A stretch of DNA of 64,000 bases from Flavobacterium ustbae. Its GTDB lineage: Bacteria > Bacteroidota > Bacteroidia > Flavobacteriales > Flavobacteriaceae. Numbering within the stretch: position 1 is the stretch's first letter; each line of letters begins with the position of its first letter. A model generated the notes under the pieces. The model did no database searches and was not told the DNA's origin. It was given only the letters and a program-made list of their open reading frames with translations. Below, in pieces: positions 35,452-43,347 of the stretch. Where the stretch lies: NCBI RefSeq assembly GCF_003946915.1, contig NZ_RPOC01000012.1, positions 54,079 to 118,078 on the forward strand. The letters are read 5' to 3'. The position numbers and the translations under genes are program-made.

Positions 35452-35573
35452 GGCTGTGCTTAAGGTTCTGAGGCGCTAAGATTCTGAGGTTCTAAGATTT
35501 TGGAATTTGAGGGTTTTGGTATTGCGAAGAATTAGAGTTTAGTGACTTAGAAGCTTAGTATCTTAAAAAAAAA
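35452..35573. repeat. Degenerate CTTAG/CTAAG phrase repeat (family D)
   Basis: A stretch made of variants such as GGTTCTGAGG, GCGCTAAGATTCTGAGG, TTCTAAG, TTAGTGACTTAGAAGCTTAG. Similar phrases occur at about 9370, 10190-10255, 14985-15050, 16983-17015, 21414-21442 and 46085-46125. Confidence 0.6.
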
Positions 35574-35601
35574 TCAACAATCTAAAATCTAAAATTTCTC
35601 A

Positions 35602-35982
35602 ATGGGTGCTTTTGTAATTAGCAAACGATTTAATGATGAATATAAATTTACGTTTACTTCGAGAAGAGGGAAAGTAATTTTTACGAGCCTTAGTTATGAG
35701 TTGAGGTTTGAGTGTGAGGAAGATATTGAGAAATTTAAAGCAAATATTGATCAGGCTAAGTTTTTGAAATTTAAAGGTTCTGGGGGGAAGTATTTTTTTA
35801 AATTGATGCTTGGTGAAGTTCATTTTGCAACAAGTCGTAAATACAGTACAGAATTGCTTTTGCAGAAAGGAATAAAGGAAATTGTGACCTATTCTTCTAG
35901 ATCGGAAATTTTAGATTTTTCTTCGAGTGAATCTATTTTTGGGGATGAAGAGTTGGAAGAAGAGGAAGAGGCAGCTGAATGA
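35602..35982 (+). CDS. DUF1508 (YegP-like) small protein
   Basis: 126 residues. Two half-domains of the YegP/DUF1508 type are suggested: GAFVISKRFNDEYKFTFTSRRGKVIFTS and FKGSGGKYFFKLMLGEVHFATSRKYST. Both show the pattern of a short strand, K/Y-F-x-L, G-x-V/I-x-x-T/S. The last 15 residues are almost entirely Glu (GDEELEEEEEAAE). Function is unknown. The gene stands alone between the tRNA operon and a terminator at 35991. Confidence 0.75.
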   Translation: MGAFVISKRFNDEYKFTFTSRRGKVIFTSLSYELRFECEEDIEKFKANIDQAKFLKFKGSGGKYFFKLMLGEVHFATSRKYSTELLLQKGIKEIVTYSSRSEILDFSSSESIFGDEELEEEEEAAE

Positions 35983-35990
35983 TAATAAAA

Positions 35991-36022
35991 AAAAGCGTCT
36001 GCAAATTGCAGGCGCTTTTTTT
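35991..36022 (+). terminator. Terminator of the DUF1508 gene
   Basis: Stem AAAAGCGTCTGC / GCAGGCGCTTTT (one G-T pair) followed by T run. Confidence 0.88.
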
Positions 36023-36053
36023 GTGCTTGATAGTGATTTTAAAAAAGTTAACC

Positions 36054-36083
36054 ACAAAAAAAACCATCTAAAAGATGGTTTTA
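36054..36083 (-). terminator. Terminator of the heptad lipoprotein gene
   Basis: Stem AAACCATCT / AGATGGTTT with 3-base loop; on the minus strand it is followed by a run of T. A second small hairpin (TTAGAAC/GTTCTAA, 36090-36107) sits between it and the stop codon. Confidence 0.85.
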
Positions 36084-36107
36084 AAATCGTTAGAACTTAG
36101 GTTCTAA

Positions 36108-36323
36108 TTATTTTTTTACTTCTTCTACTTTAGCAGCAGCAGAATCAACTTTAGCAGCAGCAGAATCAACAGTTGTAGCAGCAGAGTCAACAACAGCAGC
36201 AGCTGAATCAACAGCAACAGCAGTAGAATCTACAGCAGGAGCTTCAGCAGCAGCGTCAGCTTTTTTACAAGATACAACAGTTAAAACAGCAACAACAGCT
36301 AAACTTAAAAATACTTTTTTCAT
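36108..36323 (-). CDS. Small lipoprotein with heptad repeats, Lpp-like
   Basis: 71 residues. The signal peptide ends in a lipobox VVSC with the lipidated Cys at 19. After a short linker (KKADAAAEAPA), five 7-residue repeats occur: VDSTAVA, VDSAAAV, VDSAATT, VDSAAAK, VDSAAAK, then VEEVKK. A Val/Ala heptad of this sort should form an alanine-zipper coiled coil, as in Braun's lipoprotein, and the chain likewise ends in Lys. The DNA shows the matching 21-bp tandem repeats. Function is not established; the Lpp comparison is structural analogy. A -7 box TATCTTTG lies at 36361-36368. Confidence 0.82.
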   Translation of the reverse strand: MKKVFLSLAVVAVLTVVSCKKADAAAEAPAVDSTAVAVDSAAAVVDSAATTVDSAAAKVDSAAAKVEEVKK

Positions 36324-36360
36324 CTTACTTTATTATAAAAGGTTAATTATTAATTCGTGG

Positions 36361-36368
36361 CAAAGATA
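36361..36368 (-). promoter_or_regulatory. -7 box for the heptad lipoprotein gene
   Basis: TATCTTTG on the minus strand, 37 bases upstream of the ATG. The rest of the 337-bp gap to waaA (36324-36660) is A+T-rich with no gene or repeat that I can see. Confidence 0.5.
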
Positions 36369-36660
36369 TAAATTTTTTAATATGTAAAATATTTTTTCAC
36401 TTTTTTTTTAAAATATTTTCCTTACTCACGATTATCTTATTTATCAAAGAATATGCCAAATTTATAAAAAAATCTTAAATTATTTAATTTGTTGCGTAAA
36501 TAAATTTTTATTAAATATTCTTTATAAAAACAGTCGGTTTTAATTCTCTAACTTGTGGTTTGTTATGTTTTTTAAGAGTATTTATGCAGATGCTTTCTGA
36601 AAAATACCGCTGTATTTTTATTCTTATTTTGAATTAAATCCTTCTTGTGAGCTTTCAGAG

Positions 36661-37890
36661 TCATGAAACGAGTTTTATAATTGTCTCAGTTGCGCCTTTA
36701 TTATCTTGAATAAATGATCTGCAAATTTTGCTTTTTTCTTCTAAAAAGTTTTTGTCATTTAATAGTCTGTCAAGAATATCCTTTAATTCTTTGCTTGTTG
36801 TTATTGGAATGCATCCTCCGATTTCAACTAAAGCAATTGCTTCTGCAAAATTGGAATAATTAGGGCCAATTACAATCGGAATTCCAAATGTTGCCGGCTC
36901 TAGAATGTTGTGTATTCCAGGGTTTCCAAATCCGCCGCCTACATAAGCGATTGTTCCGTAACTATAAATTTTGGTAAGGATTCCAATTGTGTCAATTATA
37001 AAAACATTGTAGTAGGATAGATCTTTATTTTCTTTTTCTGAAAATAAAATTGTTGATTTTGTAATGAGTGATTTAAGATTTGAAATCTGATCTGCTTTAA
37101 TGTTGTGCGGAGCGATAATGAATTTTACATTTTCGGGTGCCTGATTGATGTATTCTGCGATTAAAACTTCATCTTTTGGCCATGAACTTCCGATAACAAT
37201 TGTAGGCTGATTGTTTTTGAAATTTTCAATATAATCCAGACGATTGTCTCTTTCTAAAATGGCATTTACACGATCAAAACGTGTATCGCCCGAAACAATT
37301 ACATTTTTAAAACCAAGACTTTCTATTTTTTGTTTCGATTTTTCGTTCTGAACAAAGAAATAGGTAAAAGCATTCAAAGCTTTTCTATAAAATCCACCAT
37401 ACCATTTAAAGAACGTTTGTTTGTCTCTGAAAATTCCAGAAATTAAATAAGTTGGAAGTTTTTGGTTTTCAAGCTCTTTTAAGTAATTCAGCCAAAATTC
37501 ATATTTAATAAAAAATGCTTTTTCAGGATGAACTATCTTAATGAATTTTTTTGCATTACTTTTAGTGTCCAAAGGAAGGTAAACAGTAACGTCTGCAACT
37601 GTGTTATTTTTACGCACTTCGTATCCAGACGGCGAAAAAAAGGAAACAATAATTTTGTGCGAAGGATATTTTTCTTTGATTTTTTCGATAACAGGAAGCC
37701 CTTGCTCGTATTCGCCCAAGGATGCAGAATGAAACCAAATGGTTTTGTCTTCAGGTTTTATTTTTTCCTCTAGTGTATTGAAAACATTTTTTCGGCCTTC
37801 AACAAAAAGCTTAATTTTCGGACTAAATAAGGCGATGATTCTTAAGAAAAATCCTGCGATGTGAATGGCTAAATTGTATAAAAAAAGCAT
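36661..37890 (-). CDS. waaA: 3-deoxy-D-manno-octulosonic acid transferase
   Basis: WaaA (KdtA) transfers Kdo from CMP-Kdo to lipid A at the inner-membrane cytoplasmic face. The 409 residues begin with a hydrophobic anchor (LYNLAIHIAGFFLRIIALFSP). The GT-B fold follows with WFHSASLGEYEQG near 51-63 carrying the catalytic Glu, SFFSPSGYEV, and the C-terminal AYVGGGFGNPGIHNILEPATFGIPIVIGP donor-binding motif. Monocistronic, divergent from the aminotransferase gene at 38026, together an envelope-sugar neighbourhood. Confidence 0.95.
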   Translation of the reverse strand: MLFLYNLAIHIAGFFLRIIALFSPKIKLFVEGRKNVFNTLEEKIKPEDKTIWFHSASLGEYEQGLPVIEKIKEKYPSHKIIVSFFSPSGYEVRKNNTVADVTVYLPLDTKSNAKKFIKIVHPEKAFFIKYEFWLNYLKELENQKLPTYLISGIFRDKQTFFKWYGGFYRKALNAFTYFFVQNEKSKQKIESLGFKNVIVSGDTRFDRVNAILERDNRLDYIENFKNNQPTIVIGSSWPKDEVLIAEYINQAPENVKFIIAPHNIKADQISNLKSLITKSTILFSEKENKDLSYYNVFIIDTIGILTKIYSYGTIAYVGGGFGNPGIHNILEPATFGIPIVIGPNYSNFAEAIALVEIGGCIPITTSKELKDILDRLLNDKNFLEEKSKICRSFIQDNKGATETIIKLVS

Positions 37891-37935
37891 GTATAAATTT
37901 TTGTGGCTAAATTACGTTTCTTTCGACTATTTTCA

Positions 37936-37965
37936 TTGTTTGAAGGTATTAAATAACTATTTTTG
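37936..37965 (+). promoter_or_regulatory. Promoter of the DegT-type aminotransferase gene
   Basis: TTG (37936-37938), 19 bases, TATTTTTG (37958-37965). The 60-base leader contains CCTCC ... GGAGG, able to form a small hairpin. Confidence 0.75.
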
Positions 37966-38025
37966 TTCCTCCTTTTAGAGATTTCTTCCCATAATGGAGG
38001 TCTTTAATTTTAATACTATTCAAAA

Positions 38026-39156
38026 ATGAAAAAAATACAAATGGTTGACTTAAAGAGTCAATACGAAAAAATAAAATCTACTGTAGATGCTTCAATTCAG
38101 GAAGTTTTAGATACCAATACTTATATTAACGGACCTTTAGTGCATCAGTTTCAAAAAAATCTTGAAGATTATTTAGGAGCAAAACACGTTATTCCCTGCG
38201 CAAACGGAACGGATGCTTTGCAGATTGCCATGATGGGATTGGGTCTTCAGCCAGGAGACGAAATAATTACTGCAGATTTTACGTTTGCAGCAACTGTTGA
38301 GGTTATTGCTTTATTGCAATTAACACCAGTTTTGGTCGATGTTGATATGGTAAATATGAACATTGATATCGATGCGCTAAAAAAAGCAATCACGCCAAAA
38401 ACAAAAGCGATTGTTCCAGTTCATTTATTTGGACGCGCAGCCAATATGGATGCGATTATGGAAATTGCGGCTCAGTACAACTTATATGTAATTGAAGACA
38501 ATGCTCAGGCAATTGGAGCAGATTATATTTCTAAATCGGGTTCAAAAGCTAAAGTTGGAACAATCGGTCATGTTGCAGCGACTTCTTTCTTTCCATCTAA
38601 AAACTTAGGATGTTATGGAGACGGTGGAGCAATTTTTACTAACGATGATAAACTAGCGCACATCATTCGCGGAATTGTAAATCACGGAATGTACGAGCGT
38701 TACCATCACGATGTTGTGGGAGTAAATTCTCGCTTAGACAGTATTCAGGCAGGGGTTCTAAATGCAAAATTGCCTTTATTAGATGAATACAATAAAGCGC
38801 GCCGTTTGGCAGCAACAAAATACAATGCTGCTTTTGCTGGAAACGCAAAAATTATAACTCCGGAATTTGATTCAAACGAAAATGATCACGTTTTTCATCA
38901 ATATGTTTTAAGAATTATCGATGCAGATCGTAACGCTTTAATGCAACATTTATTAGATAAAGGAATTCCATGTGCGATTTATTATCCAATTCCGCTTCAT
39001 TCTCAAAAAGCGTATTTAGATCCTCGTTATAAAGAAGAGCAATTTCCTGTAACAAATCAGTTAGTACAAGAGGTAATTGCGCTTCCAATGCACACAGAAT
39101 TGGATGACGAGCAGATTAAATTTATTACAGACAGTGTAATAGAATTTTTAAAATAA
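38026..39156 (+). CDS. DegT/DnrJ/EryC1-family sugar aminotransferase
   Basis: 376 residues of the PLP-dependent nucleotide-sugar aminotransferase family. Features are the N-terminal VDLKSQYEKIK, CANGTDALQIAM near the PLP phosphate site, VHLFGR and EDNAQAIGA (Asp that contacts the pyridine N), and the Schiff-base Lys in SFFPSKNLGCYGDGGA near residue 194. It probably aminates a UDP- or dTDP-keto sugar for LPS or other glycans. galE follows 45 bp downstream on the same strand, consistent with a small sugar operon. Confidence 0.93.
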   Translation: MKKIQMVDLKSQYEKIKSTVDASIQEVLDTNTYINGPLVHQFQKNLEDYLGAKHVIPCANGTDALQIAMMGLGLQPGDEIITADFTFAATVEVIALLQLTPVLVDVDMVNMNIDIDALKKAITPKTKAIVPVHLFGRAANMDAIMEIAAQYNLYVIEDNAQAIGADYISKSGSKAKVGTIGHVAATSFFPSKNLGCYGDGGAIFTNDDKLAHIIRGIVNHGMYERYHHDVVGVNSRLDSIQAGVLNAKLPLLDEYNKARRLAATKYNAAFAGNAKIITPEFDSNENDHVFHQYVLRIIDADRNALMQHLLDKGIPCAIYYPIPLHSQKAYLDPRYKEEQFPVTNQLVQEVIALPMHTELDDEQIKFITDSVIEFLK

Positions 39157-39201
39157 GAGACTTATTTATTAGCCGAAAAAGATAACACAAACAACCACAA
39201 A

Positions 39202-40218
39202 ATGAAAGTATTAGTAACGGGAGGATTAGGATTTATCGGATCTCACACTGTAGTCGAATTGCAAAATGAAGGCTATGAAGTGGTGATTATTGATAACCTT
39301 TCCAATTCTTCAGAAGAGGTTTTAAAAGGGATTACAGCGATTACAGGTAAAACGCCTTTATTCGAAAAATTAGATTTAAGAGAAAAAAGTGCTGTTCGGG
39401 ATTTCTTTAAAAAACACGATGATGTTACAGGTGTAATTCATTTTGCAGCTTCAAAAGCAGTTGGGGAAAGTGTTGAGCAGCCATTGTTGTACTATGAAAA
39501 CAACATTAGCAGTTTAATTTACCTTTTACAGGAATTACAGCAAAAACCAGAAGCAAGTTTTATTTTCAGCTCTTCTTGTACAGTTTACGGTCAAGCCGAA
39601 AAAATGCCAATTACAGAAGATGCTCCTGTTCAAACCGCAATGTCTCCTTACGGAAATACGAAACAAATTGGAGAAGAAATCATTACAGATACTGCTAAGG
39701 TAACTAATATCAGTGCTATTTTATTGCGTTATTTTAATCCAGTTGGAGCGCACGAATCAGTAGAAATTGGAGAATTACCATTAGGAGTTCCTCAGAATTT
39801 GGTTCCGTTTATTACACAGACCGGAGTAGGTTTACGTCAGGAATTATCGGTTTTTGGAAACGATTACCCAACTCCAGACGGAACTGCAGTTCGCGATTAT
39901 ATTCACGTTGTTGATTTAGCAAAAGCGCACGTAATTGCGTTACAGCGTTTGTTGAATAAAAAGAATTTAGCAAAAGTGGAAACTTTCAATCTAGGAACAG
40001 GAAAAGGAAGCTCTGTCTTAGAGGTCATTCACAGCTTTGAAAAAGTCAGTGATAAAAAGCTGCCATACAAAATGATGCCACGTCGTGAAGGAGATATTAC
40101 CGAAGCGTATGCAAATACAGATAAGGCGAATAATGTGCTAGGATGGAAGGCTGAACTAAGTTTAGATGAAGCTATGGCGAGCGCTTGGAAATGGGAACAA
40201 AAAGTGAGGAATAAATAA
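39202..40218 (+). CDS. galE: UDP-glucose 4-epimerase
   Basis: GalE interconverts UDP-glucose and UDP-galactose. The 338-residue extended SDR protein has the NAD-binding GGLGFIGSH (7-15), the catalytic Ser/Tyr/Lys set (SSSCTVYG near 121; Tyr and Lys in SPYGNTK near 147-153), and the substrate-binding LRYFNPVGAHES. Length is typical. A terminator follows at 40247-40285. It is coupled by position to the preceding aminotransferase. Confidence 0.96.
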   Translation: MKVLVTGGLGFIGSHTVVELQNEGYEVVIIDNLSNSSEEVLKGITAITGKTPLFEKLDLREKSAVRDFFKKHDDVTGVIHFAASKAVGESVEQPLLYYENNISSLIYLLQELQQKPEASFIFSSSCTVYGQAEKMPITEDAPVQTAMSPYGNTKQIGEEIITDTAKVTNISAILLRYFNPVGAHESVEIGELPLGVPQNLVPFITQTGVGLRQELSVFGNDYPTPDGTAVRDYIHVVDLAKAHVIALQRLLNKKNLAKVETFNLGTGKGSSVLEVIHSFEKVSDKKLPYKMMPRREGDITEAYANTDKANNVLGWKAELSLDEAMASAWKWEQKVRNK

Positions 40219-40246
40219 TTCACTGAATTGAAATTATAAAATTTTA

Positions 40247-40285
40247 AGATCCCAAATTATAGCAGTATAGTTTGGGATTTTTTTT
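40247..40285 (+). terminator. Terminator of galE
   Basis: Stem ATCCCAAA / TTTGGGAT (extended by G-T pairs), followed by eight T. Confidence 0.88.
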
Positions 40286-40300
40286 AGATGACTGATTATC

Positions 40301-41203
40301 ATGAAACAAAGTTTAGATTATAAATTAATATTAGCCTTAATGGCCGTTGGAATTATCTGGGGAACCACTTTCTTAGGAATCAGAGTTGCGGTCGAAACTA
40401 TTCCGCCATGGTTTGTAACATCAATTCGTCAAGGATTGGCAGGAATAATTATGATGGTTATTTTGCTGTTTAAAAAAGAATTAAAATGGATTGGTTGGGA
40501 AAATTTAAAACATCAGTTGGTTGCATCGGTTTGCATGCTTGTTATTGCGAATGGTTTTACCACAATTGCAGAACAGACTTTGCCAAGCGGATTAGCGTCT
40601 GTTATTAGCGCCTTGGCTCCGATACTTATTTTTCTAGGAAGTATTTTGTTCGGATTGCAAAAAATGAGCCTCAAAGGATTTATAGGTGTAGTTATTGGAT
40701 TCTCTGGAGTCGTATTAATATTCAAAGACGGACTCGGATCATTTTTAGATGCTGATTACAGAACCGGAATGATATTCATGGGCTTTGCAATCTTGGCGTG
40801 GGCATCTGGAACGATTTACACTAAAATTCACGGAAGTAAATCGAATAACATTATCCTTAATTTATTTTATCAATTTACGATAGCGTCTTGTATTCAATTG
40901 GTTTTGGCATCTATTTTTTCTCCAAATCCAGATGTCAGTTCATGGAGTTTGACGAGTATAGGTGCAGCTTTGTATCTATCAATTTTCGGATCTGTAATTG
41001 CTTTTTTTAGTTACAATTATGCGTTGAAACGTGTTACTCCAGTACAAGTTTCTATTTTAGCTTATATCAACACGATTATTGCGGTATTCTTAGGCTGGCT
41101 ACTTTTGAATGAAAGGATAACGGTTGAGTTTATAATTGCAACAATTCTGATTATTTTAGGCGTTTTTATTATTAACTACAAAAAGAAAGAAAAATCTCTC
41201 TAA
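40301..41203 (+). CDS. EamA/DMT-superfamily transporter
   Basis: 300 residues with ten hydrophobic segments arranged as two EamA repeats of five helices; the second repeat starts near residue 150. GIIWGTTFLGIRVAVETIPPWF near the N-terminus and the late ALKRVTPVQVSILAYINTIIAVFLGWLLLNE are typical of drug/metabolite exporters. Substrate unknown. It follows the galE terminator and precedes a toxin-antitoxin-like pair. Confidence 0.92.
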   Translation: MKQSLDYKLILALMAVGIIWGTTFLGIRVAVETIPPWFVTSIRQGLAGIIMMVILLFKKELKWIGWENLKHQLVASVCMLVIANGFTTIAEQTLPSGLASVISALAPILIFLGSILFGLQKMSLKGFIGVVIGFSGVVLIFKDGLGSFLDADYRTGMIFMGFAILAWASGTIYTKIHGSKSNNIILNLFYQFTIASCIQLVLASIFSPNPDVSSWSLTSIGAALYLSIFGSVIAFFSYNYALKRVTPVQVSILAYINTIIAVFLGWLLLNERITVEFIIATILIILGVFIINYKKKEKSL

Positions 41204-41209
41204 TAAATT

Positions 41210-41237
41210 TTGATTCGACCTTTTTATTGTAAATTTG
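41210..41237 (+). promoter_or_regulatory. Promoter of the toxin-antitoxin-like pair
   Basis: TTG (41210-41212), 17 bases, TAAATTTG (41230-41237). It starts 7 bases after the EamA stop, so the pair is its own transcription unit; the -7 box is 19 bases before the ATG. Confidence 0.78.
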
Positions 41238-41256
41238 ACGAATTAAGAAAGTGATT

Positions 41257-41451
41257 ATGGATGCAAAGAAAGAAAACGAGAAAAATAATAAGGTTGAAGA
41301 GCCTGAAGTTGAATACCAAACAATAAAGCCAAAATTTAAAGGAATAGATCACGAGACTTTTGATTTTGATGCAGAGTTTGCCAAAGGATTGACTCCAGAA
41401 CAAGCCAAGGCTGAATCAATAAGAAGAATAAGAGAGTGGTGGGGGAAATAG
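41257..41451 (+). CDS. Small acidic protein, putative antitoxin
   Basis: 64 residues from the ATG at 41257 (MDAKKENEKNNK); a GTG at 41251 is a less likely start. Highly charged and low in hydrophobics for the first 35 residues, then DFDAEFAKGLTPEQAKAESIRRIREWW. The last 16 bases overlap the downstream gene in another frame. An antitoxin role is inferred from size, order and overlap with a ParE/RelE-like partner; no DNA-binding domain is obvious. Confidence 0.65.
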   Translation: MDAKKENEKNNKVEEPEVEYQTIKPKFKGIDHETFDFDAEFAKGLTPEQAKAESIRRIREWWGK

Positions 41452-41762
41452 AAATTATTTATACACCGCATGTTATTCGTTCTTTAGATGATTTGGTTAT
41501 TACATTATATAAAAAAGAATATTTCGGATTTATAGATTCTGCAGAAAATTATGTGTCTGATATTTATGCAGCAATTCCTGATAGATTAAAAAAAATGCTG
41601 CATAAAGAAACTCCAAAACCTATTAGATATTTAGGTTCAAATTATATCTTTTACAAAACTAGTTCAAGGACTACTTGGTATATATTTTTTGAAAAGCGAG
41701 AACAAAATTATTTGATAACAGCAATTATAAATAATAATTCTATTGAAGCTAAAGAGCTTTAA
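41436..41762 (+). CDS. ParE/RelE-like putative toxin
   Basis: 108 residues beginning with GTG at 41436 (a second GTG follows at once). The opening IIYTPHVIRSLDDLV and closing WYIFFEKREQNYLITAIINN strands match the RelE/ParE barrel pattern, in which the C-terminal strand pair carries the active or contact residues. Toxins of this class either cleave mRNA on the ribosome or inhibit gyrase; which applies is not readable here. It overlaps the antitoxin-like gene by 16 bases and is followed by a long terminator hairpin. Confidence 0.7.
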   Translation: MVGEIEIIYTPHVIRSLDDLVITLYKKEYFGFIDSAENYVSDIYAAIPDRLKKMLHKETPKPIRYLGSNYIFYKTSSRTTWYIFFEKREQNYLITAIINNNSIEAKEL

Positions 41763-41811
41763 AATTTAAAATCCCGAATTCAAAATTTAATGAATTCGGG
41801 ATTTTAAATTT
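41762..41811. terminator. Long bidirectional terminator after the TA-like pair
   Basis: 20-base perfectly matching arms (AAATTTAAAATCCCGAATTC at 41762-41781; complement at 41792-41811), usable for the TA pair (+) and perhaps fabD (-). Confidence 0.85.
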
Positions 41812-41819
41812 ATATTTTA

Positions 41820-41852
41820 ACTGATCACTAAAAAACTGACCACTGACCACTT
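41820..41852. repeat. ACTGAnCACT phrase repeat, copy 1
   Basis: 33 bases made of tandem ACTGANCACT units; 28 of 33 bases match the copy at 50288-50320. Confidence 0.65.
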
Positions 41853-41858
41853 TAAAAA

Positions 41859-42731
41859 TTAAGCATTAGCAGTAGCCGCTTCTTTATCAATTTTGTTAAT
41901 CAATCCAGCTAAAACTTTTCCAGGACCCACTTCAGTAAATAAAGTTGCGCCGTCAGCGATCATTTGCTGAACAGATTGCGTCCATTTTACAGGAGCCGTT
42001 AATTGAATGATTAAGTTCTTTTTGATTTCATTTGCATCAGAAACCGCATTTGCAGTAACATTTTGATACACTGGACAAATTGGAGTAGAGAAAGTAGTTG
42101 CTTCAATTGCAGCAGCCAATTCTTCTCTTGCAGGTTCCATCATTGGTGAGTGGAAAGCACCTCCAACAGGTAAAATTAAAGCACGTTTTGCTCCGGCAGC
42201 TTTCATAGCTTCACAAGCTTTTTCAACAGCAGTAGTTTCTCCAGAAATTACCAATTGACCTGGGCAGTTATAGTTTGCAGCCACTACAACACCATCGATA
42301 GAAGCACAAACTTCTTCAACAATATTATCTGCTAAGCCTAAAACAGCAGCCATTGTAGATGGAGTGATTTCGCAAGCTTTTTGCATTGCTTGAGCACGTT
42401 GAGAAACCAATTTTAATCCGTCTTCAAAAGATAAAGCTCCGTTTGCTACTAAAGCTGAAAATTCTCCTAATGAGTGACCTGCAACCATTTCCGGTTTGAA
42501 ATCTTCTAAAGTTTTAGCCAAAATAACTGAATGTAAAAAAACAGCCGGCTGAGTAACTTTAGTTTCTTTTAGTTCTTCGGCAGTACCTTCGAACATAATA
42601 TCTGTAATTCTAAAACCTAATATTTCATTGGCTTTTTCGAATAATTCTTTGGCTAAAGCCGAATTTTCATAAAGGTCTTTACCCATTCCTGTGAACTGTG
42701 CACCCTGACCCGGAAATACGTATGCTTTCAT
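41859..42731 (-). CDS. fabD: Malonyl CoA-ACP transacylase
   Basis: FabD moves malonyl groups from CoA to acyl-carrier protein at the start of fatty-acid synthesis. The 290 residues carry the PGQGAQFTGMG start (residues 5-15), the nucleophile in GHSLGEFSAL near 90, the conserved Arg in VSQRAQAM, and the His in GGAFHSPMM near 198. The -7 box TACTTTTG (42790-42797) precedes it. Monocistronic. Confidence 0.96.
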   Translation of the reverse strand: MKAYVFPGQGAQFTGMGKDLYENSALAKELFEKANEILGFRITDIMFEGTAEELKETKVTQPAVFLHSVILAKTLEDFKPEMVAGHSLGEFSALVANGALSFEDGLKLVSQRAQAMQKACEITPSTMAAVLGLADNIVEEVCASIDGVVVAANYNCPGQLVISGETTAVEKACEAMKAAGAKRALILPVGGAFHSPMMEPAREELAAAIEATTFSTPICPVYQNVTANAVSDANEIKKNLIIQLTAPVKWTQSVQQMIADGATLFTEVGPGKVLAGLINKIDKEAATANA

Positions 42732-42789
42732 TTGTCTAATTTAATTTTTTATTTTTTTTTAAAATTGAAAATTAGTTTCAATTGGAAGG

Positions 42790-42797
42790 CAAAAGTA
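42790..42797 (-). promoter_or_regulatory. -7 box for fabD
   Basis: TACTTTTG on the minus strand, 58 bases upstream of the ATG; no TTG at the right distance. Confidence 0.45.
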
Positions 42798-42805
42798 CTA
42801 TTTTT

Positions 42806-43168
42806 TTAACTTGTATAACCCTTAAACATGTAAATCCATGCTAATCTTGAAAATCGGAGATTAAAAGGAGTAAGTAAAGTAATAACAACTGCAATGATCG
42901 GAAGGATTCTTAAATCGAAGTTAGTTTCGAAGAAATACTGCGCAATACAATACGTTGCAATACCCTGAGCTACAGTTAAACCATAGTTTACGTACATGGC
43001 GCCAAAGAAATAACCAGGCTCTTTTTGGAATTTATAATGGCAATGACTGCAGTATTCGTTCATTTTTGGAAAACTGAAATTCAGAAAAATATTTTTGTCT
43101 GTAAAAACTTTTCCTTTGTGACAAACAGGACATTCGTTTTTTAAAATATGAGTTAATGCGCTTGACAT
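42806..43168 (-). CDS. DUF983 membrane protein with zinc-ribbon motif
   Basis: 120 residues. The N-terminus has two CxxC pairs (CPVCHKGKVF and CSHCHYKF) of a zinc ribbon. Two membrane helices follow (about 55-78 and 84-101), then the conserved RFSRLAWIYMF end. DUF983 proteins are small inner-membrane proteins of unknown function. A -7 box TACCTTTG at 43192-43199 precedes it. Confidence 0.88.
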   Translation of the reverse strand: MSSALTHILKNECPVCHKGKVFTDKNIFLNFSFPKMNEYCSHCHYKFQKEPGYFFGAMYVNYGLTVAQGIATYCIAQYFFETNFDLRILPIIAVVITLLTPFNLRFSRLAWIYMFKGYTS

Positions 43169-43191
43169 GACTTTGTTGATTTTTGTTTATA

Positions 43192-43199
43192 CAAAGGTA
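43192..43199 (-). promoter_or_regulatory. -7 box for the DUF983 gene
   Basis: TACCTTTG on the minus strand, 23 bases upstream of the ATG; no TTG at the right distance. Confidence 0.45.
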
Positions 43200-43347
43200 A
43201 TTTGTAATGACTTAAAAGTCTTTTTTATATCTTCGCTTATTATAGCACAAAAAAGACATTTTTGACTAAATTTTCAAAATCTAAATTCCAAATTCCAAAT
43301 CGATCAATAGTATTCTGTAATCAGAAATCAATAAAAATTTTTTGTGT

